From JAJCYL01 sp040222875 (GTDB taxonomy: Bacteria > Bacteroidota > Bacteroidia > Cytophagales > Cyclobacteriaceae): a stretch of DNA of 64,000 nucleotides. The notes beneath the pieces are model-generated. The model was not told where the DNA came from. It did not search any database and saw nothing but the letters and a program-made list of their open reading frames with translations. Positions within the stretch are counted from its first letter, which is position 1, and every line of letters begins with the position of its first letter. The position numbers and the translations under genes were made by a program. Below, piece after piece: positions 25,120 to 35,304 of the stretch. The stretch lies in NCBI GenBank assembly GCA_040222875.1, contig JAVKCG010000054.1, positions 62,001 through 126,000 on the forward strand. Reading direction: 5' to 3'.

Positions 25120-27522
25120 ATGCTTAATCACCAAATCAAATTCCTGCTAAGAAGCCTGCTCAAGAAAAAGTCCTTCGCTCTAATAAGCATACTAGGCCTC
25201 GCTGTGGCATTCGCCTGTATTCTGCTAATTGCTTCATACGTAAGATTAGAATTTAGCTACGACCAGTTCCATGAACATAAGAATGACACTTATCGGGTGG
25301 TCAATACCATCACTGATGAAGACACCGGTGAAATATCTGATGTAGCCTACACATATGCGCCACTGGCACCGCTCATTGGAGCCAATATTGAGGAAGCATC
25401 TGCAATCACGAGAATCCATGAGAAGCAAGCTCTTATGTGGGTTGATGGAAGCGATAAATTCATTGAAAAAAACTTTTTGTATGCTGATTCTGCTTTTTTT
25501 GAAATCTTCACCTGGGAGTCAGTTTACGGTAATTTGGAGGAAGCTTTAAAAGTGCCGTTCTCTCTGGTGATTACTGAATCGTTGGCCAACAAATATTTTC
25601 AGAATGAAAACCCCGTTGGCAAAACCATCAATCACAGGGATGACAACGGAACCCATAAAATGCATGTGAGAGCTGTGGTGAAAGACCTGCCTGGGAATTC
25701 ACACTTGGAAGCTGATCTTATTTGTTCAATGGCCACACTCCGCTCCACACAACCCTGGAACTTCTATTGGTTTTACCCACCAATGTATACCTACATAAAA
25801 TTCGACGGTGCGGCGGATGTTGAATCTGTCAAAACACGAATTACAGATTTGGTGAAAACCAATGGTCCAGAGGGCCACCGATTGGTTGACTATGAATTGC
25901 AACAATTGGATCAAATTCATCTTCATTCACAGCGGGAGGGTGAATTTAGAGCTACTGGCAATTACTCCATCGTCGTCATTTTCATCATAATCGGTGCCTT
26001 TATTTTGGTGATAGCAGTTGTCAATTTCATTAACCTGGCAACAGCCAGATCAATTGAAAAATCGAAAGAAGTTGGGATTAAAAAGGTTATGGGGGCTTCT
26101 AGAAAAACCCTTATCGGACAGTTTATTACAGAATCAGTCTTTACAATTTTAATCGCATTTGCACTCTCTATTCTCATTGCTCTTCTTGCCAAGACTTATT
26201 TTGAGAATATCATTGATAAGCCACTTCAGTTTGGATTTATTTTGGATGGACTGAACCCGCTGGTCGTTTTGGGCATGGTGCTGATTATAGGTCTTTTAGC
26301 CGGCATTTATCCAGCTATTTTTATCTCATCTTTCAAACCCTTGAGTGTGGTTAAAAAGACTGTATCAGGTGTAAGGGGACTAACCCTGAGGAAGGTTTTA
26401 GTGGTTTTCCAGTTTACAATTTCGAGTGCCTTAATTCTTGGTACCATTGTCATTTATCAACAGATGATGTATCTGCAAGACAAACAGCTTGGTTTTGATA
26501 AAGAGCAGGTGATCGTAATTCCCCTGGAGGAGACTGCTGATCAAAATCGCTTTGAATTGCTAAAAGAAATGATAGCCCCACATTCAGGTGTAATCGCTAC
26601 AGCAATGACCTCAGGAGTACCTGGGACTGATGGATTTTATGGCTTTGGCTACCAAATTGGTACTGATGAAACTACCAATAGTCTTCAAACATTGGGCACT
26701 GACTGGGACTTCGTCGAAACTTATAAAACGGAAATAATTCAGGGGCGGGGATTTGATAGAGAAATAACGAGTGATTTTGACAACAGCTTCATTATTAATG
26801 AAGCTGCAGCAAAGTTTCTGGGCTGGGAAGAACCTATCGGTGAAGAACTGACCCTAAATTATTATATAAGCGGCCCAATTAATAAAAAAGGTCAGGTCAT
26901 CGGAGTAGTTAAAGATTTTCACTTTGAGTCGTTATACCAAAAAGTTGACCCTTTGGTCATTCATTTAATGCCAGCCTCTTATTACTGCCAATATGTATCG
27001 GTAAGAGTTCATCCGGGTCAATTAACTTCAACGATTGATCATCTTTCAGGGGTGTGGTCAACATTTAATCCAGATAGGCCATTTGATTTTTTCTTCCTGG
27101 ATGACAGCCTCCAGAAAATTTATCAGTCGGAGCAAAATTTGAGTAAACTGATGTCGGTATTTGCTACGCTGGCAATTATCATTTCAAGCCTTGGTTTGCT
27201 GGGGTTAGCTGCATTTTCAGTGCAACAAAGGATAAAAGAAATTGGCATTCGAAAGGTTTTGGGTGCTTCAGAAATATCAATCTTTGGTATGATCTCAAAG
27301 CAATATTTGTGGATGATCATTATTGCAAATTTGATTGCCTGGCCATCAGCGTTAATGTTTATCAATGAATGGCTAAATAATTTCGCTTTCAGGATTTCAA
27401 TAAATGCCGATGTATTCATTTATGCATTATTGGCAGCCATGGTAGTTGTCTTTCTGTCAATTGGGGCAATCCTGTTAAGGGCAGTCAGATCCAACGCGGT
27501 TGAAACATTAAGATATGAGTAA
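25120..27522 (+). CDS. FtsX-type ABC transporter permease (MacB-like)
   Basis: The 800-residue product has two halves, each a MacB-type periplasmic core plus FtsX membrane part. A first helix (about 20-41; ALISILGLAVAFACILLIASY) is followed by a periplasmic domain, then helices at about 285-310, 335-360 and 380-405 with SIEKSKEVGIKKVMGASRKTLI. The second half repeats this, with QQRIKEIGIRKVLGASEISIFG near residue 705. Bacteroidetes have many such large permeases, which act in mechanotransmission or export with a separate ATPase. No ATPase gene is adjacent. Its stop abuts the stop of the convergent HNH gene. Confidence 0.9.
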   Translation: MLNHQIKFLLRSLLKKKSFALISILGLAVAFACILLIASYVRLEFSYDQFHEHKNDTYRVVNTITDEDTGEISDVAYTYAPLAPLIGANIEEASAITRIHEKQALMWVDGSDKFIEKNFLYADSAFFEIFTWESVYGNLEEALKVPFSLVITESLANKYFQNENPVGKTINHRDDNGTHKMHVRAVVKDLPGNSHLEADLICSMATLRSTQPWNFYWFYPPMYTYIKFDGAADVESVKTRITDLVKTNGPEGHRLVDYELQQLDQIHLHSQREGEFRATGNYSIVVIFIIIGAFILVIAVVNFINLATARSIEKSKEVGIKKVMGASRKTLIGQFITESVFTILIAFALSILIALLAKTYFENIIDKPLQFGFILDGLNPLVVLGMVLIIGLLAGIYPAIFISSFKPLSVVKKTVSGVRGLTLRKVLVVFQFTISSALILGTIVIYQQMMYLQDKQLGFDKEQVIVIPLEETADQNRFELLKEMIAPHSGVIATAMTSGVPGTDGFYGFGYQIGTDETTNSLQTLGTDWDFVETYKTEIIQGRGFDREITSDFDNSFIINEAAAKFLGWEEPIGEELTLNYYISGPINKKGQVIGVVKDFHFESLYQKVDPLVIHLMPASYYCQYVSVRVHPGQLTSTIDHLSGVWSTFNPDRPFDFFFLDDSLQKIYQSEQNLSKLMSVFATLAIIISSLGLLGLAAFSVQQRIKEIGIRKVLGASEISIFGMISKQYLWMIIIANLIAWPSALMFINEWLNNFAFRISINADVFIYALLAAMVVVFLSIGAILLRAVRSNAVETLRYE

Positions 27523-28029
27523 TTAAGCCACCACGGCTTCGAGGTACGGCCGCCACTCCTCCTGAACGTAACCAGACGACTCTCTGATAAACATCACATA
27601 AGATGGCTTATGAGGCAGTTTTGCCAATGACATTCCGGCTTCATCAGCTGAGTAGTCGCCTTTGCGGGCATTGCAATGCTTGCAGGCTGTCACCAGGTTT
27701 TTCCAGGAAGACCGTCCCCCTTTTGACCTCGGAATAACGTGGTCAAGAGTAAGATCGCCTTTGGTGCCGCAATACTGACATTCATAATTGTCTCGCTTGA
27801 AGATGTTTTGCCTCGTCATAACAACACCCCGGTATGGCACATTTACATAGCGGTTTATTTTGATCACTGAAGGCATTGGAAAAGAGGTGTCGATAGAATG
27901 TAAGAAACGATCTTTAGCTGGGTTTATGAGTTCTGCTTTTTTAAGGTAAACAAGAAGGAAGGCCCTGTTTACTGAGCACACAGACATCGGACTGTAGTCC
28001 TGGTTTAAGACTAAAACTCTTTCGTTCAT
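27523..28029 (-). CDS. HNH endonuclease
   Basis: The likely start is MNERVLVLNQDYSPM at 28029. The 168-residue product has a structural zinc site (CQYCG and CKHC) around the HNH core LTLDHVIPRSKGGRSSWKNLVTACKHCNARKGD (about 90-122), with the metal-binding DH and second Asn/His. This is the common chromosomal HNH family; the physiological substrate is unknown. It is not next to any phage or intron sequence. Confidence 0.85.
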   Translation of the reverse strand: MNERVLVLNQDYSPMSVCSVNRAFLLVYLKKAELINPAKDRFLHSIDTSFPMPSVIKINRYVNVPYRGVVMTRQNIFKRDNYECQYCGTKGDLTLDHVIPRSKGGRSSWKNLVTACKHCNARKGDYSADEAGMSLAKLPHKPSYVMFIRESSGYVQEEWRPYLEAVVA

Positions 28030-28157
28030 CATTGAAACAAATAACAAGCCTGGTGTTAATTACATCCCCATGTGACATGCATTTTGTTGAAAATTACCAA
28101 AGGATGGTCATTAGAAAAAGAGAATTGCATTTAATGAGAGTAGCTTGATGGCTTTAT

Positions 28158-29243
28158 TTGCACTCAGTGAGAGTCACAATACTACTTTTTTGTCTGTTGG
28201 TTTCGGGGTGCTCCCCTAAAAAGGGCACTCTACTAAATCAAAACACAGAGCTGCTTCATGCGAAGAAATTTGGGATATCGCCTGAGAAAACATTGACGGT
28301 TTATGAACCATTTCAAGGGAGCAAATCCCCACAAATCATCTCTTTAAACAACCCTGATGGTATTTCAATTCCGGTTAAAAGAGTGGTATGCACATCAACC
28401 TCACAGCTTCATTTTCTTGAACTATTAGATGAAACAGATAAGCTGGTTGGCTTCCCAACTCTTAACTTCATCTCATCTGAGTTAATTCAGGATAAAACTG
28501 AAAAAGGCTCAATTGTAGATCTCGGTAAGGATGCTGCATTGAATATTGAGCAGTTGATAAAGCTCAAACCAGATATTGTGGTTGCCTACAGCATTAGTAA
28601 TGATTTGCGGCAATGGGAAAGGATTGAAAGATTGGGTATACAGGTAGTATTTGATGCTTCCTATCTGGAGCCAACACCATTGGCCCAAGCCGAATGGATT
28701 AAGTTTTTTGGGTTTCTTCTTGGTAAAGAAAAAGCGGCTGATTCAGTTTTTAATAAAATTGAAAAGTCATACCAGGAGGTTTTGGAAATGGCAAATAGGA
28801 AAGGTTCAAGGCCCACTGTGATTGGAGGTTCCCTTTATAATGGAACCTGGTTTATGCCGGGGGGCAACAGTTGGGTTGCCAGTTACATCCGAGATGCAGG
28901 CGGAAATTATCTATGGAGCCATCTGGACCAGATGGGCAGCAGTGCCCTGACTTTTGAGACGGTTTATGAACATGGCCGAAACGCTGACATTTGGATTGGT
29001 GCTACAGCATACGGCTCTATCAGTAGCATTCTTCAGTCTGATGAAAGGTTCGGGTTCTTTCAGTCTGTAATTGATTCCAATGTCTTCTCCCCTACCAAAC
29101 GTATTACAAAAAATGGCGGCAATGATTACTACGAATCGGGAGTAGCCAGGCCTGATTTAGTACTAAAAGATTTAGTGAAAATGTTGCATCCGGAAGTAAT
29201 ACCTGATTACGAACTGGTTTATTTCAAGAACTTGAAATATTAG
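28158..29243 (+). CDS. ABC-type metal-chelate/cobalamin substrate-binding lipoprotein
   Basis: A lipoprotein signal (ILLFCLLVSGC) follows a TTG (28158) or GTG (28167) start. The 361-residue product is of the BtuF/FhuD class III binding-protein type: KRVVCTSTSQLHFLELL at about 75, VDLGKDAALNIEQLIKLKPDIVVAY at about 117, a long connecting helix, then SSALTFETVYEHGRNADIWIG. This class delivers vitamin B12, heme or siderophores to an inner-membrane ABC importer. No permease is adjacent. Its 3' end overlaps the convergent kinase gene by 4 bases. Confidence 0.8.
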   Translation: MHSVRVTILLFCLLVSGCSPKKGTLLNQNTELLHAKKFGISPEKTLTVYEPFQGSKSPQIISLNNPDGISIPVKRVVCTSTSQLHFLELLDETDKLVGFPTLNFISSELIQDKTEKGSIVDLGKDAALNIEQLIKLKPDIVVAYSISNDLRQWERIERLGIQVVFDASYLEPTPLAQAEWIKFFGFLLGKEKAADSVFNKIEKSYQEVLEMANRKGSRPTVIGGSLYNGTWFMPGGNSWVASYIRDAGGNYLWSHLDQMGSSALTFETVYEHGRNADIWIGATAYGSISSILQSDERFGFFQSVIDSNVFSPTKRITKNGGNDYYESGVARPDLVLKDLVKMLHPEVIPDYELVYFKNLKY

Positions 29244-32200
29244 GTGACCCGTGGCAGGGTAATAAAAAAAGTAGTTCCCCCATTAACATCACTTTCAAAC
29301 CAAATACTACCTCCAGCATGCTCTATGCCCCGTTTGGCAACAGCTAGTCCAATCCCAGAACCGGTTTTCTTAGTGCTGAAATTGGGTACAAATATTTTGG
29401 ATTGAATCTCTTCAGGTATGCCGGTGCCGTTATCCTTCACCTCCAGTGTTATCTTAGATTTATCACTGCCAAGGTTTATTACGACTCTTCCATCTTTGCC
29501 TTCGGGGATCGCCTGTATACCATTAATAATTAGGTTAGATATGATTCGGCCAATAAGTTTTTGGTCACCCAATACGAAGCAATTCTCCTCTCCTATATTT
29601 ACTTCCAAATTAACTTCCTCGTTTCGGAACAAATCAGTAATCCGTCTGACTTCAGCAGTCAATTCGAATACTTTATTTTCAGGAATTGGCATTTTGGCGA
29701 ATGCCGAAAATGATGAAGCTATGTCGCTCAGTGACTCAATCTGATACAACAAATTGTCAATTGGCTTATCAAAGTCTTTACCGGTTTTGGAATCTGAAAT
29801 CACCCTTTTCAGATGCTGAAGTGACAACTTCATAGGGGTAAGTGGGTTTTTAATTTCGTGAGCCACTTGTTTGGCAATTTCTCTCCATGCAGATTCCTTT
29901 TGGCTTTTTGCCAGTGCTTCTTTGCTTTCTTCAAGGTTCACCAACATCCGATTATATTCTTTAACAACCATCCCTATTTCATCATTTCTATCCCAATCAA
30001 GTGGTTCATTGGTCACTGATAGTGACGTCTTTTTTATCTTTTGCGCCAGCAGGTTTAGTGGCTGGGTCAGCAACCTCGATGTAAGGTTGGAAAGAAAAAG
30101 TGATGCAATTAAAACCAAAGTAAAAACATCCAGAATTTTTGTGAAAGTATCAATTTGCTGCTCACGCAAATGATTTTTAGAGCTAAAGAAGGGCACACCC
30201 ATTATGCCCAGTAAATGACCAGTTTCATACGACTTAATTGCTGCATAGGTAGTTTTAAACTCCAACTCACCCACTGATTCATTAAGCACCACCAATTCTT
30301 CATCACCATTTGCTATTTGACTTAAAGCTTCGGGGTTGATCCTGTTGGACAACAGGTTATTGCTGTAAATCAAAGGCTGGCTAGATGTAATTAACTTGCC
30401 ATCGTAATCAAAAAGTGTAATATCACTTTGGGAGTGCTTAGAAATTTCGCTTACATAGTTCGAAAGCAATTCGCGGTTGGCCCTATTACTCAAGAAATCA
30501 TCCAGATGATTAACCAGATTATCCTTCAAAGCGCTTACTTTTTTTATCGACGACCTATCTATTTCATTTCTGTATGATTTCGTAAGTGAGTTTAACACAA
30601 CTATACTGGCAATGACGAGGGGTATGAAAAAAGCCAGGTTAAGATAAAGCTGCACTTTGGCTGAAAAATTGAACCTTAATGGTTGATGACCCTGATATAA
30701 TCTGCTGACAAGAACGATGACTAAAACACCCAGAAAATTGCATAAGAAGATTAGGCTAAAGTTGGAAATCAAATGACCGAATGGGTATACCCGGCTGGTA
30801 ATAATGAAGGTTCTGTTGCCTGATGCTTTAATACCCAGATGATGGTAACGGCCTCGCTCCAGGCCTTTTGTGTATAGGCTGACTTCTTGTAAGTCTTCAC
30901 TTTCAAAATCGGCCTCATAATTAAAATCACCTGACTTGTAATTGAGATGATCCTGAAAGTACAAAGCGAAATCATAGGCCTGTTGGCTATCACTGTATCT
31001 GCTATCTACCATCAACTCTGGGTAAACGGTGCGTGGTATCGCCCTTTTCAGCCTTAAATCAAGTAACAGGTATCCGACAAGTTGATCAAACCGATTAATT
31101 GGTATTACCCTTAGGTAGCGTTTTGGTTGCTCAGAATTTATGTCGTAAACAAAATATAAACCTGGATAGTCAGTCTGATACTCTGGGTCAAAATGGTGGT
31201 TTTGCCTGATCTCATGCAGGGTGGAGTCATTAGCTTCGAATGGCATTCCTTCTTTATCATAAAGCCTCACCCTTACATCATATTTTTCAAAATAGCCCCC
31301 GAGGTAGTCCCGTTCAATCTTCTGCCTTATTAAGGCGGCCCCTGAGAGCAATGGGCTTATCAATCTACTTTTTATAAAAGGGTCTTCCTGAATTTTGATG
31401 CTGGCATCATGAAGCAAATACTCTCCTTTCAAGTCATTCTCAATCAACAGTTCATTTGCGAATCGTTGTTTGTTTATCCTGTCGTCAAATTCATAATGCT
31501 TGTAGATAGACACCGTACCGATAAGCGCCAAAAGCACTGTGGCTGTGAAGAAATAAAATAGGGTTGAATACTTGAATTCTGCCAGGAAATCAGGCAACCT
31601 AAACAAGTGCAGGAGCAATAGATAACCTAATTGGCTTGCGACAATTAAAGTCACGTCAATATCGATAAAAATTGTTACCACAGCATATAGAATAGCCGCT
31701 ATCAGGTAAGCAAATAGCTTGTTTTGTAAAGGTTTTATTACCCTGTTAGAAATCCTATAAATAAGGTGGGTGTATTGAAACCAAATAACCGATGATGTAA
31801 AAATGGTTACGATGGCAAATAACCTCAATGTGCCAATTGTCAGGCTATTGTTGATATCAAGATTAATCTGAGAATTTTTAAGAATGTTTAGCGTCAGTCC
31901 AAAATGGAAGCTTAGTAAAAAAAAACCAAATAGGTTCATAAGCACTACCAGAATCAAAATTGGGGTCGGCTTCCATTTTAAAATATGGGAGTATAGTTTC
32001 GACCAAAAAGTAAATCGCAATACATAGGTTGATATTGCCAAAATGGACAAAACATTTAGCCACAAATCTCCCAATGATGGGTTTAAGCTTGAGCTGGCAT
32101 AATTTAATGGATTGAACAGTTCAGCCGGATAAATTAAAAGCGGTAATTCGAATATTATCATGCCTGCCCTTAGCGAAAGCAGGCCAGCAATCAGGGTAAT

Positions 32201-32878
32201 TAACCCTAACCCAACTCTACGCCTACGACCAAGATCCCATGAAACCAGATGAATAAACAGGTATATAAAGAAGAGGGCGGCAAAAAATAAAGCAAGGATA
32301 AAACCCTGTACTTCAAGGTTAACAATACTGCTTTGAAGATCATACTTAATGCCAAATAGGGGTTGACCATCCAGGATCAAATTATGCTCTTCTGCTCCAG
32401 CCTCATCCAAATAGATAGTGGCATCAGGAAGTAGTTTCTCATTGAATGAATTCTCTAGATATTGGTTGTAAAATGCTGGTGTAGCCTGAAGAATTAATAG
32501 AGCCACCAGTTCAGAGTTTCCTTCCGATTTCTTTACTGCAATAAATTTCCCCTGGGGCAACTCAATGAATTTGCTATCGAATTGGCCTTTGATGGCATCG
32601 TGTGATGGCACTACCCTGAACTCATTCCAATAATCCAGCCTGCCATTTTCAAAAAGATATGTCGGGAATTGAAAATGGGTGTTTTCTGAAATTTGCGTGA
32701 GGTTAGTGCTGTCAAGAACAATTCGTACCTGCTCAATTTCTTCACCGATATTATCAGCAGTTTGTTGCAGAAAGTAGGCCGGGGTGCGACGCTGTTCAAT
32801 AGAAAAAAACTGCAGTGCCAGGGCGATTAAGCCCAGAACTGATCCTATCAATAAAACCTTAAAACTTTGACTTCCCAA
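29240..32878 (-). CDS. Large NtrY-like sensor histidine kinase
   Basis: The product has 1,212 residues. An N-terminal helix (about 8-25) is followed by a periplasmic region, a block of seven to eight membrane helices (about 190-460), another extracytoplasmic region, and more helices near 705, 745 and 895. HAMP comes next (about 900-955; RNDEIGMVVKEYNRML), then HisKA with phosphoacceptor His in VAHEIKNPLTPMK (near 1000). The HATPase has N box NLIINGIQAI, G1 DNGTGIPEE and G2 KKTGSGIGLAVAKRG. The C-terminal part resembles NtrY. No response regulator gene is adjacent. The size and multi-helix sensor are unusual for the group. Confidence 0.88.
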   Translation of the reverse strand: MGSQSFKVLLIGSVLGLIALALQFFSIEQRRTPAYFLQQTADNIGEEIEQVRIVLDSTNLTQISENTHFQFPTYLFENGRLDYWNEFRVVPSHDAIKGQFDSKFIELPQGKFIAVKKSEGNSELVALLILQATPAFYNQYLENSFNEKLLPDATIYLDEAGAEEHNLILDGQPLFGIKYDLQSSIVNLEVQGFILALFFAALFFIYLFIHLVSWDLGRRRRVGLGLITLIAGLLSLRAGMIIFELPLLIYPAELFNPLNYASSSLNPSLGDLWLNVLSILAISTYVLRFTFWSKLYSHILKWKPTPILILVVLMNLFGFFLLSFHFGLTLNILKNSQINLDINNSLTIGTLRLFAIVTIFTSSVIWFQYTHLIYRISNRVIKPLQNKLFAYLIAAILYAVVTIFIDIDVTLIVASQLGYLLLLHLFRLPDFLAEFKYSTLFYFFTATVLLALIGTVSIYKHYEFDDRINKQRFANELLIENDLKGEYLLHDASIKIQEDPFIKSRLISPLLSGAALIRQKIERDYLGGYFEKYDVRVRLYDKEGMPFEANDSTLHEIRQNHHFDPEYQTDYPGLYFVYDINSEQPKRYLRVIPINRFDQLVGYLLLDLRLKRAIPRTVYPELMVDSRYSDSQQAYDFALYFQDHLNYKSGDFNYEADFESEDLQEVSLYTKGLERGRYHHLGIKASGNRTFIITSRVYPFGHLISNFSLIFLCNFLGVLVIVLVSRLYQGHQPLRFNFSAKVQLYLNLAFFIPLVIASIVVLNSLTKSYRNEIDRSSIKKVSALKDNLVNHLDDFLSNRANRELLSNYVSEISKHSQSDITLFDYDGKLITSSQPLIYSNNLLSNRINPEALSQIANGDEELVVLNESVGELEFKTTYAAIKSYETGHLLGIMGVPFFSSKNHLREQQIDTFTKILDVFTLVLIASLFLSNLTSRLLTQPLNLLAQKIKKTSLSVTNEPLDWDRNDEIGMVVKEYNRMLVNLEESKEALAKSQKESAWREIAKQVAHEIKNPLTPMKLSLQHLKRVISDSKTGKDFDKPIDNLLYQIESLSDIASSFSAFAKMPIPENKVFELTAEVRRITDLFRNEEVNLEVNIGEENCFVLGDQKLIGRIISNLIINGIQAIPEGKDGRVVINLGSDKSKITLEVKDNGTGIPEEIQSKIFVPNFSTKKTGSGIGLAVAKRGIEHAGGSIWFESDVNGGTTFFITLPRVT

Positions 32879-32929
32879 GTATGGTTTTTATCAAAAATAG
32901 CGAGGTCTCGCAAATACAGCGCCACACAA

Positions 32930-35122
32930 TTAGTAATTCAAAAGCTCTTGCAAGAGCTTACGCACCTCCTGGCTAGATCGAACGCTGTACTTTGCTTCGG
33001 ATTGATTACTGCCTACTTTAATGGTTACTGAATTCTTTGGCATGGCCCTGAAAGTATCCTCATCCGTCCAATCATCACCAATTGCCATTGTAAATTCAGG
33101 CTGAAACTTATTTAGCCAGGTTTCTGCTGCCCTTCCTTTATGAACCTCTGAGTTCTTAATCTCCACTACCTTGTCACCCTCCAGCACATGCAGGTTTTTA
33201 TTGGTTGCGAGATAGTTTAGATGGCTATTGAGTTCGCGGGTTCTTAACTCGCCTAAACCAGTTTCTACTTTTCGGTAATGCCACACCAGCGAATAATCTT
33301 TTGTTTCTACAAATGAACCAGGGGTTCGGTTTACATATCCCTCAAGCACTTCTTTTATGTCTTTCATCCAGTCGTTTGATAGCGAGGTCACTGTTTCCCA
33401 ATTTTTACCCTGCTCTCTTAACCAAACTCCATGCTCTGCGATAATATCTACATCATGGCCGCCAAACCATTTAGCTAGAATTTCCTTATCCCTGCCGCTG
33501 ATTATTACAATCCGGTTTTCTTTTTTAGATGTTAAGCCTTTAATTATGTCCTTCAGCTCTTTATCCGGTTTTGCCTGGTTTGGATCACTATGAAAATCAA
33601 CCAGTGTGCCATCATAATCAAGGAAAATGATTCTGTCTTTCGAGGTTGAATAGGATTGTAAAATATCGCTTGTGGTTGGTTTGTCAAGTATCTTGGTAAT
33701 AAGGCTCTGCTGCTCCTTTTTAATAAACTTCAACCGCTGCATGAAAAGGTCGACCCAATGGTGAATATTGTACCGCTTCAATGACCGCTGCATCACCTCC
33801 ATATGCCTGATTTGTTGCTTTTCAGGCATCGTTAAGGCGGTTTTGATTGCTTGTACCATTTGACCTATATTGTTCGGGTTGATCAAAATCGCATCGGATA
33901 ATTCTTTCGAAGACCCGGCCATTTCACTTAATATCAACACACCTTTTTGATCAAGTCTACTGGCAATGTATTCTTTACAAACGAGGTTCATACCATCACG
34001 CATGGGCGTTACCAATGCCACATGCGACATTCGGTAAAAGGCTGAAAGAGCATTCAATGGAAATGACCTGTAGAAATAATGGATAGGTGTCCAATTCAGG
34101 CGTCCCAATTGACCATTTATACGACCCACAAGCAAGTCAACCTCTTCCTTTAGTTCTTTGTATTTACCAACCTGATCCCGGGAGGGAACCACAATCATAA
34201 GCAAAGACACTTTGCCCAAAAACTCTGGATATTCATTCAAAAACAACTCAAATGCCATTAGTCGTTGAGGTATACCCTTGGAATAATCCAGCCTGTCAAT
34301 CGAGAGCATTAGTTTTTCAGATCGAATGGAAGTTCGATACCTTACCTCCCGCTCAAGAGTTTCAGGGGCAGCTGCCGTCTCGGCATATCTATCATAGTCA
34401 ATGCCCATTGGAAGTGCATCAGCCAATACTTTTCTACCCTGCACATTCACAATGCCCTGGGCATTACCATAACCAGCCAACCGATTAACTGATGACAAAA
34501 AATGGCGCATGTCATCATACGTGTGGAAACCAAGAAAATCAGCTCCCAACATCCCCAACAACAATTCCCTGCGCCAGGGCAAAATCCTAAATGATTCATA
34601 AGAAGGAAACGGGATATGTAAAAAGAAACCGATGTTGCTATCAACCAGTGCCTTTCTGATCAGTTGGGGCAACAGCAACAATTGATAATCCTGTATCCAA
34701 ATTGTATCTCCTGGTTCGGCAACTTCACAAACCTCTTTCGCAAACTTGGCATTCACTTTTTGATACGCTTCCCAAAAGCGATCTTCATACACCACATATT
34801 GATTGAAATAATGAAAGTTAGGCCAGAGTGTTTCGTTACTAAACCCTTCATAGTACTCTTCAATTTCCTGATCAGTGAGGAAAACCGGCCGCATACTATC
34901 TTTCTTTAATCTGGCAGTTACTTCTTTCTTTTTTTCGTCTTTCTTAACTGCCACACCAGGCCATCCGACCCAAAGGTTTTCTCCGTCTTTGTAAATGGAT
35001 CCCAAGCCAGTAGCTAACCCACCCTCACTTGGGGCAAAGTGCATCTTCTTATTTTCAACCTGAACTTTTAAAGGCAAGCGGTTCGATACAATTATAGTTT
35101 TTGGCATATTCAAAGAAACCAT
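32930..35122 (-). CDS. Bifunctional trehalose-6-phosphate synthase/phosphatase
   Basis: The 730-residue product joins an OtsA-type GT20 domain (about 5-475) to an OtsB-type HAD phosphatase (about 490-730). The first has SNRLPLKV, ENLWVGWPG, WIQDYQLLLLP, GFFLHIPFPS, RLDYSKGIPQR and VTPMRDGMNLVCKEYIA. The second has IIFLDYDGTLV with the nucleophile Asp, VIISGRD and IGDDWTDEDTF. Together they convert UDP-glucose and glucose-6-phosphate into trehalose for osmotic or desiccation protection. The fusion is common in this phylum. The true start may be the second Met (MPKTIIVSNRLP). Confidence 0.93.
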   Translation of the reverse strand: MVSLNMPKTIIVSNRLPLKVQVENKKMHFAPSEGGLATGLGSIYKDGENLWVGWPGVAVKKDEKKKEVTARLKKDSMRPVFLTDQEIEEYYEGFSNETLWPNFHYFNQYVVYEDRFWEAYQKVNAKFAKEVCEVAEPGDTIWIQDYQLLLLPQLIRKALVDSNIGFFLHIPFPSYESFRILPWRRELLLGMLGADFLGFHTYDDMRHFLSSVNRLAGYGNAQGIVNVQGRKVLADALPMGIDYDRYAETAAAPETLEREVRYRTSIRSEKLMLSIDRLDYSKGIPQRLMAFELFLNEYPEFLGKVSLLMIVVPSRDQVGKYKELKEEVDLLVGRINGQLGRLNWTPIHYFYRSFPLNALSAFYRMSHVALVTPMRDGMNLVCKEYIASRLDQKGVLILSEMAGSSKELSDAILINPNNIGQMVQAIKTALTMPEKQQIRHMEVMQRSLKRYNIHHWVDLFMQRLKFIKKEQQSLITKILDKPTTSDILQSYSTSKDRIIFLDYDGTLVDFHSDPNQAKPDKELKDIIKGLTSKKENRIVIISGRDKEILAKWFGGHDVDIIAEHGVWLREQGKNWETVTSLSNDWMKDIKEVLEGYVNRTPGSFVETKDYSLVWHYRKVETGLGELRTRELNSHLNYLATNKNLHVLEGDKVVEIKNSEVHKGRAAETWLNKFQPEFTMAIGDDWTDEDTFRAMPKNSVTIKVGSNQSEAKYSVRSSQEVRKLLQELLNY

Positions 35123-35304
35123 TCATTTACAACAAATGCACTTTGAATCTTGTGAATCCTGTGATTTCTCACAAATTTAAATGATATGGAAACTATAGCC
35201 GGATTCTTATTAAAATGGCAACTACGACTCTCCGATGCGGGTTTAGCTGACATCAAAATCCATGAATCAAGGTGTTTAATCTGACTTCATGGCCTTTGAT
35301 TAGG

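Noticed and set aside
27123..27419. Antisense frame inside the FtsX permease gene
   Set aside because: It is the complement of a conserved membrane segment. Low-complexity, no start signal.
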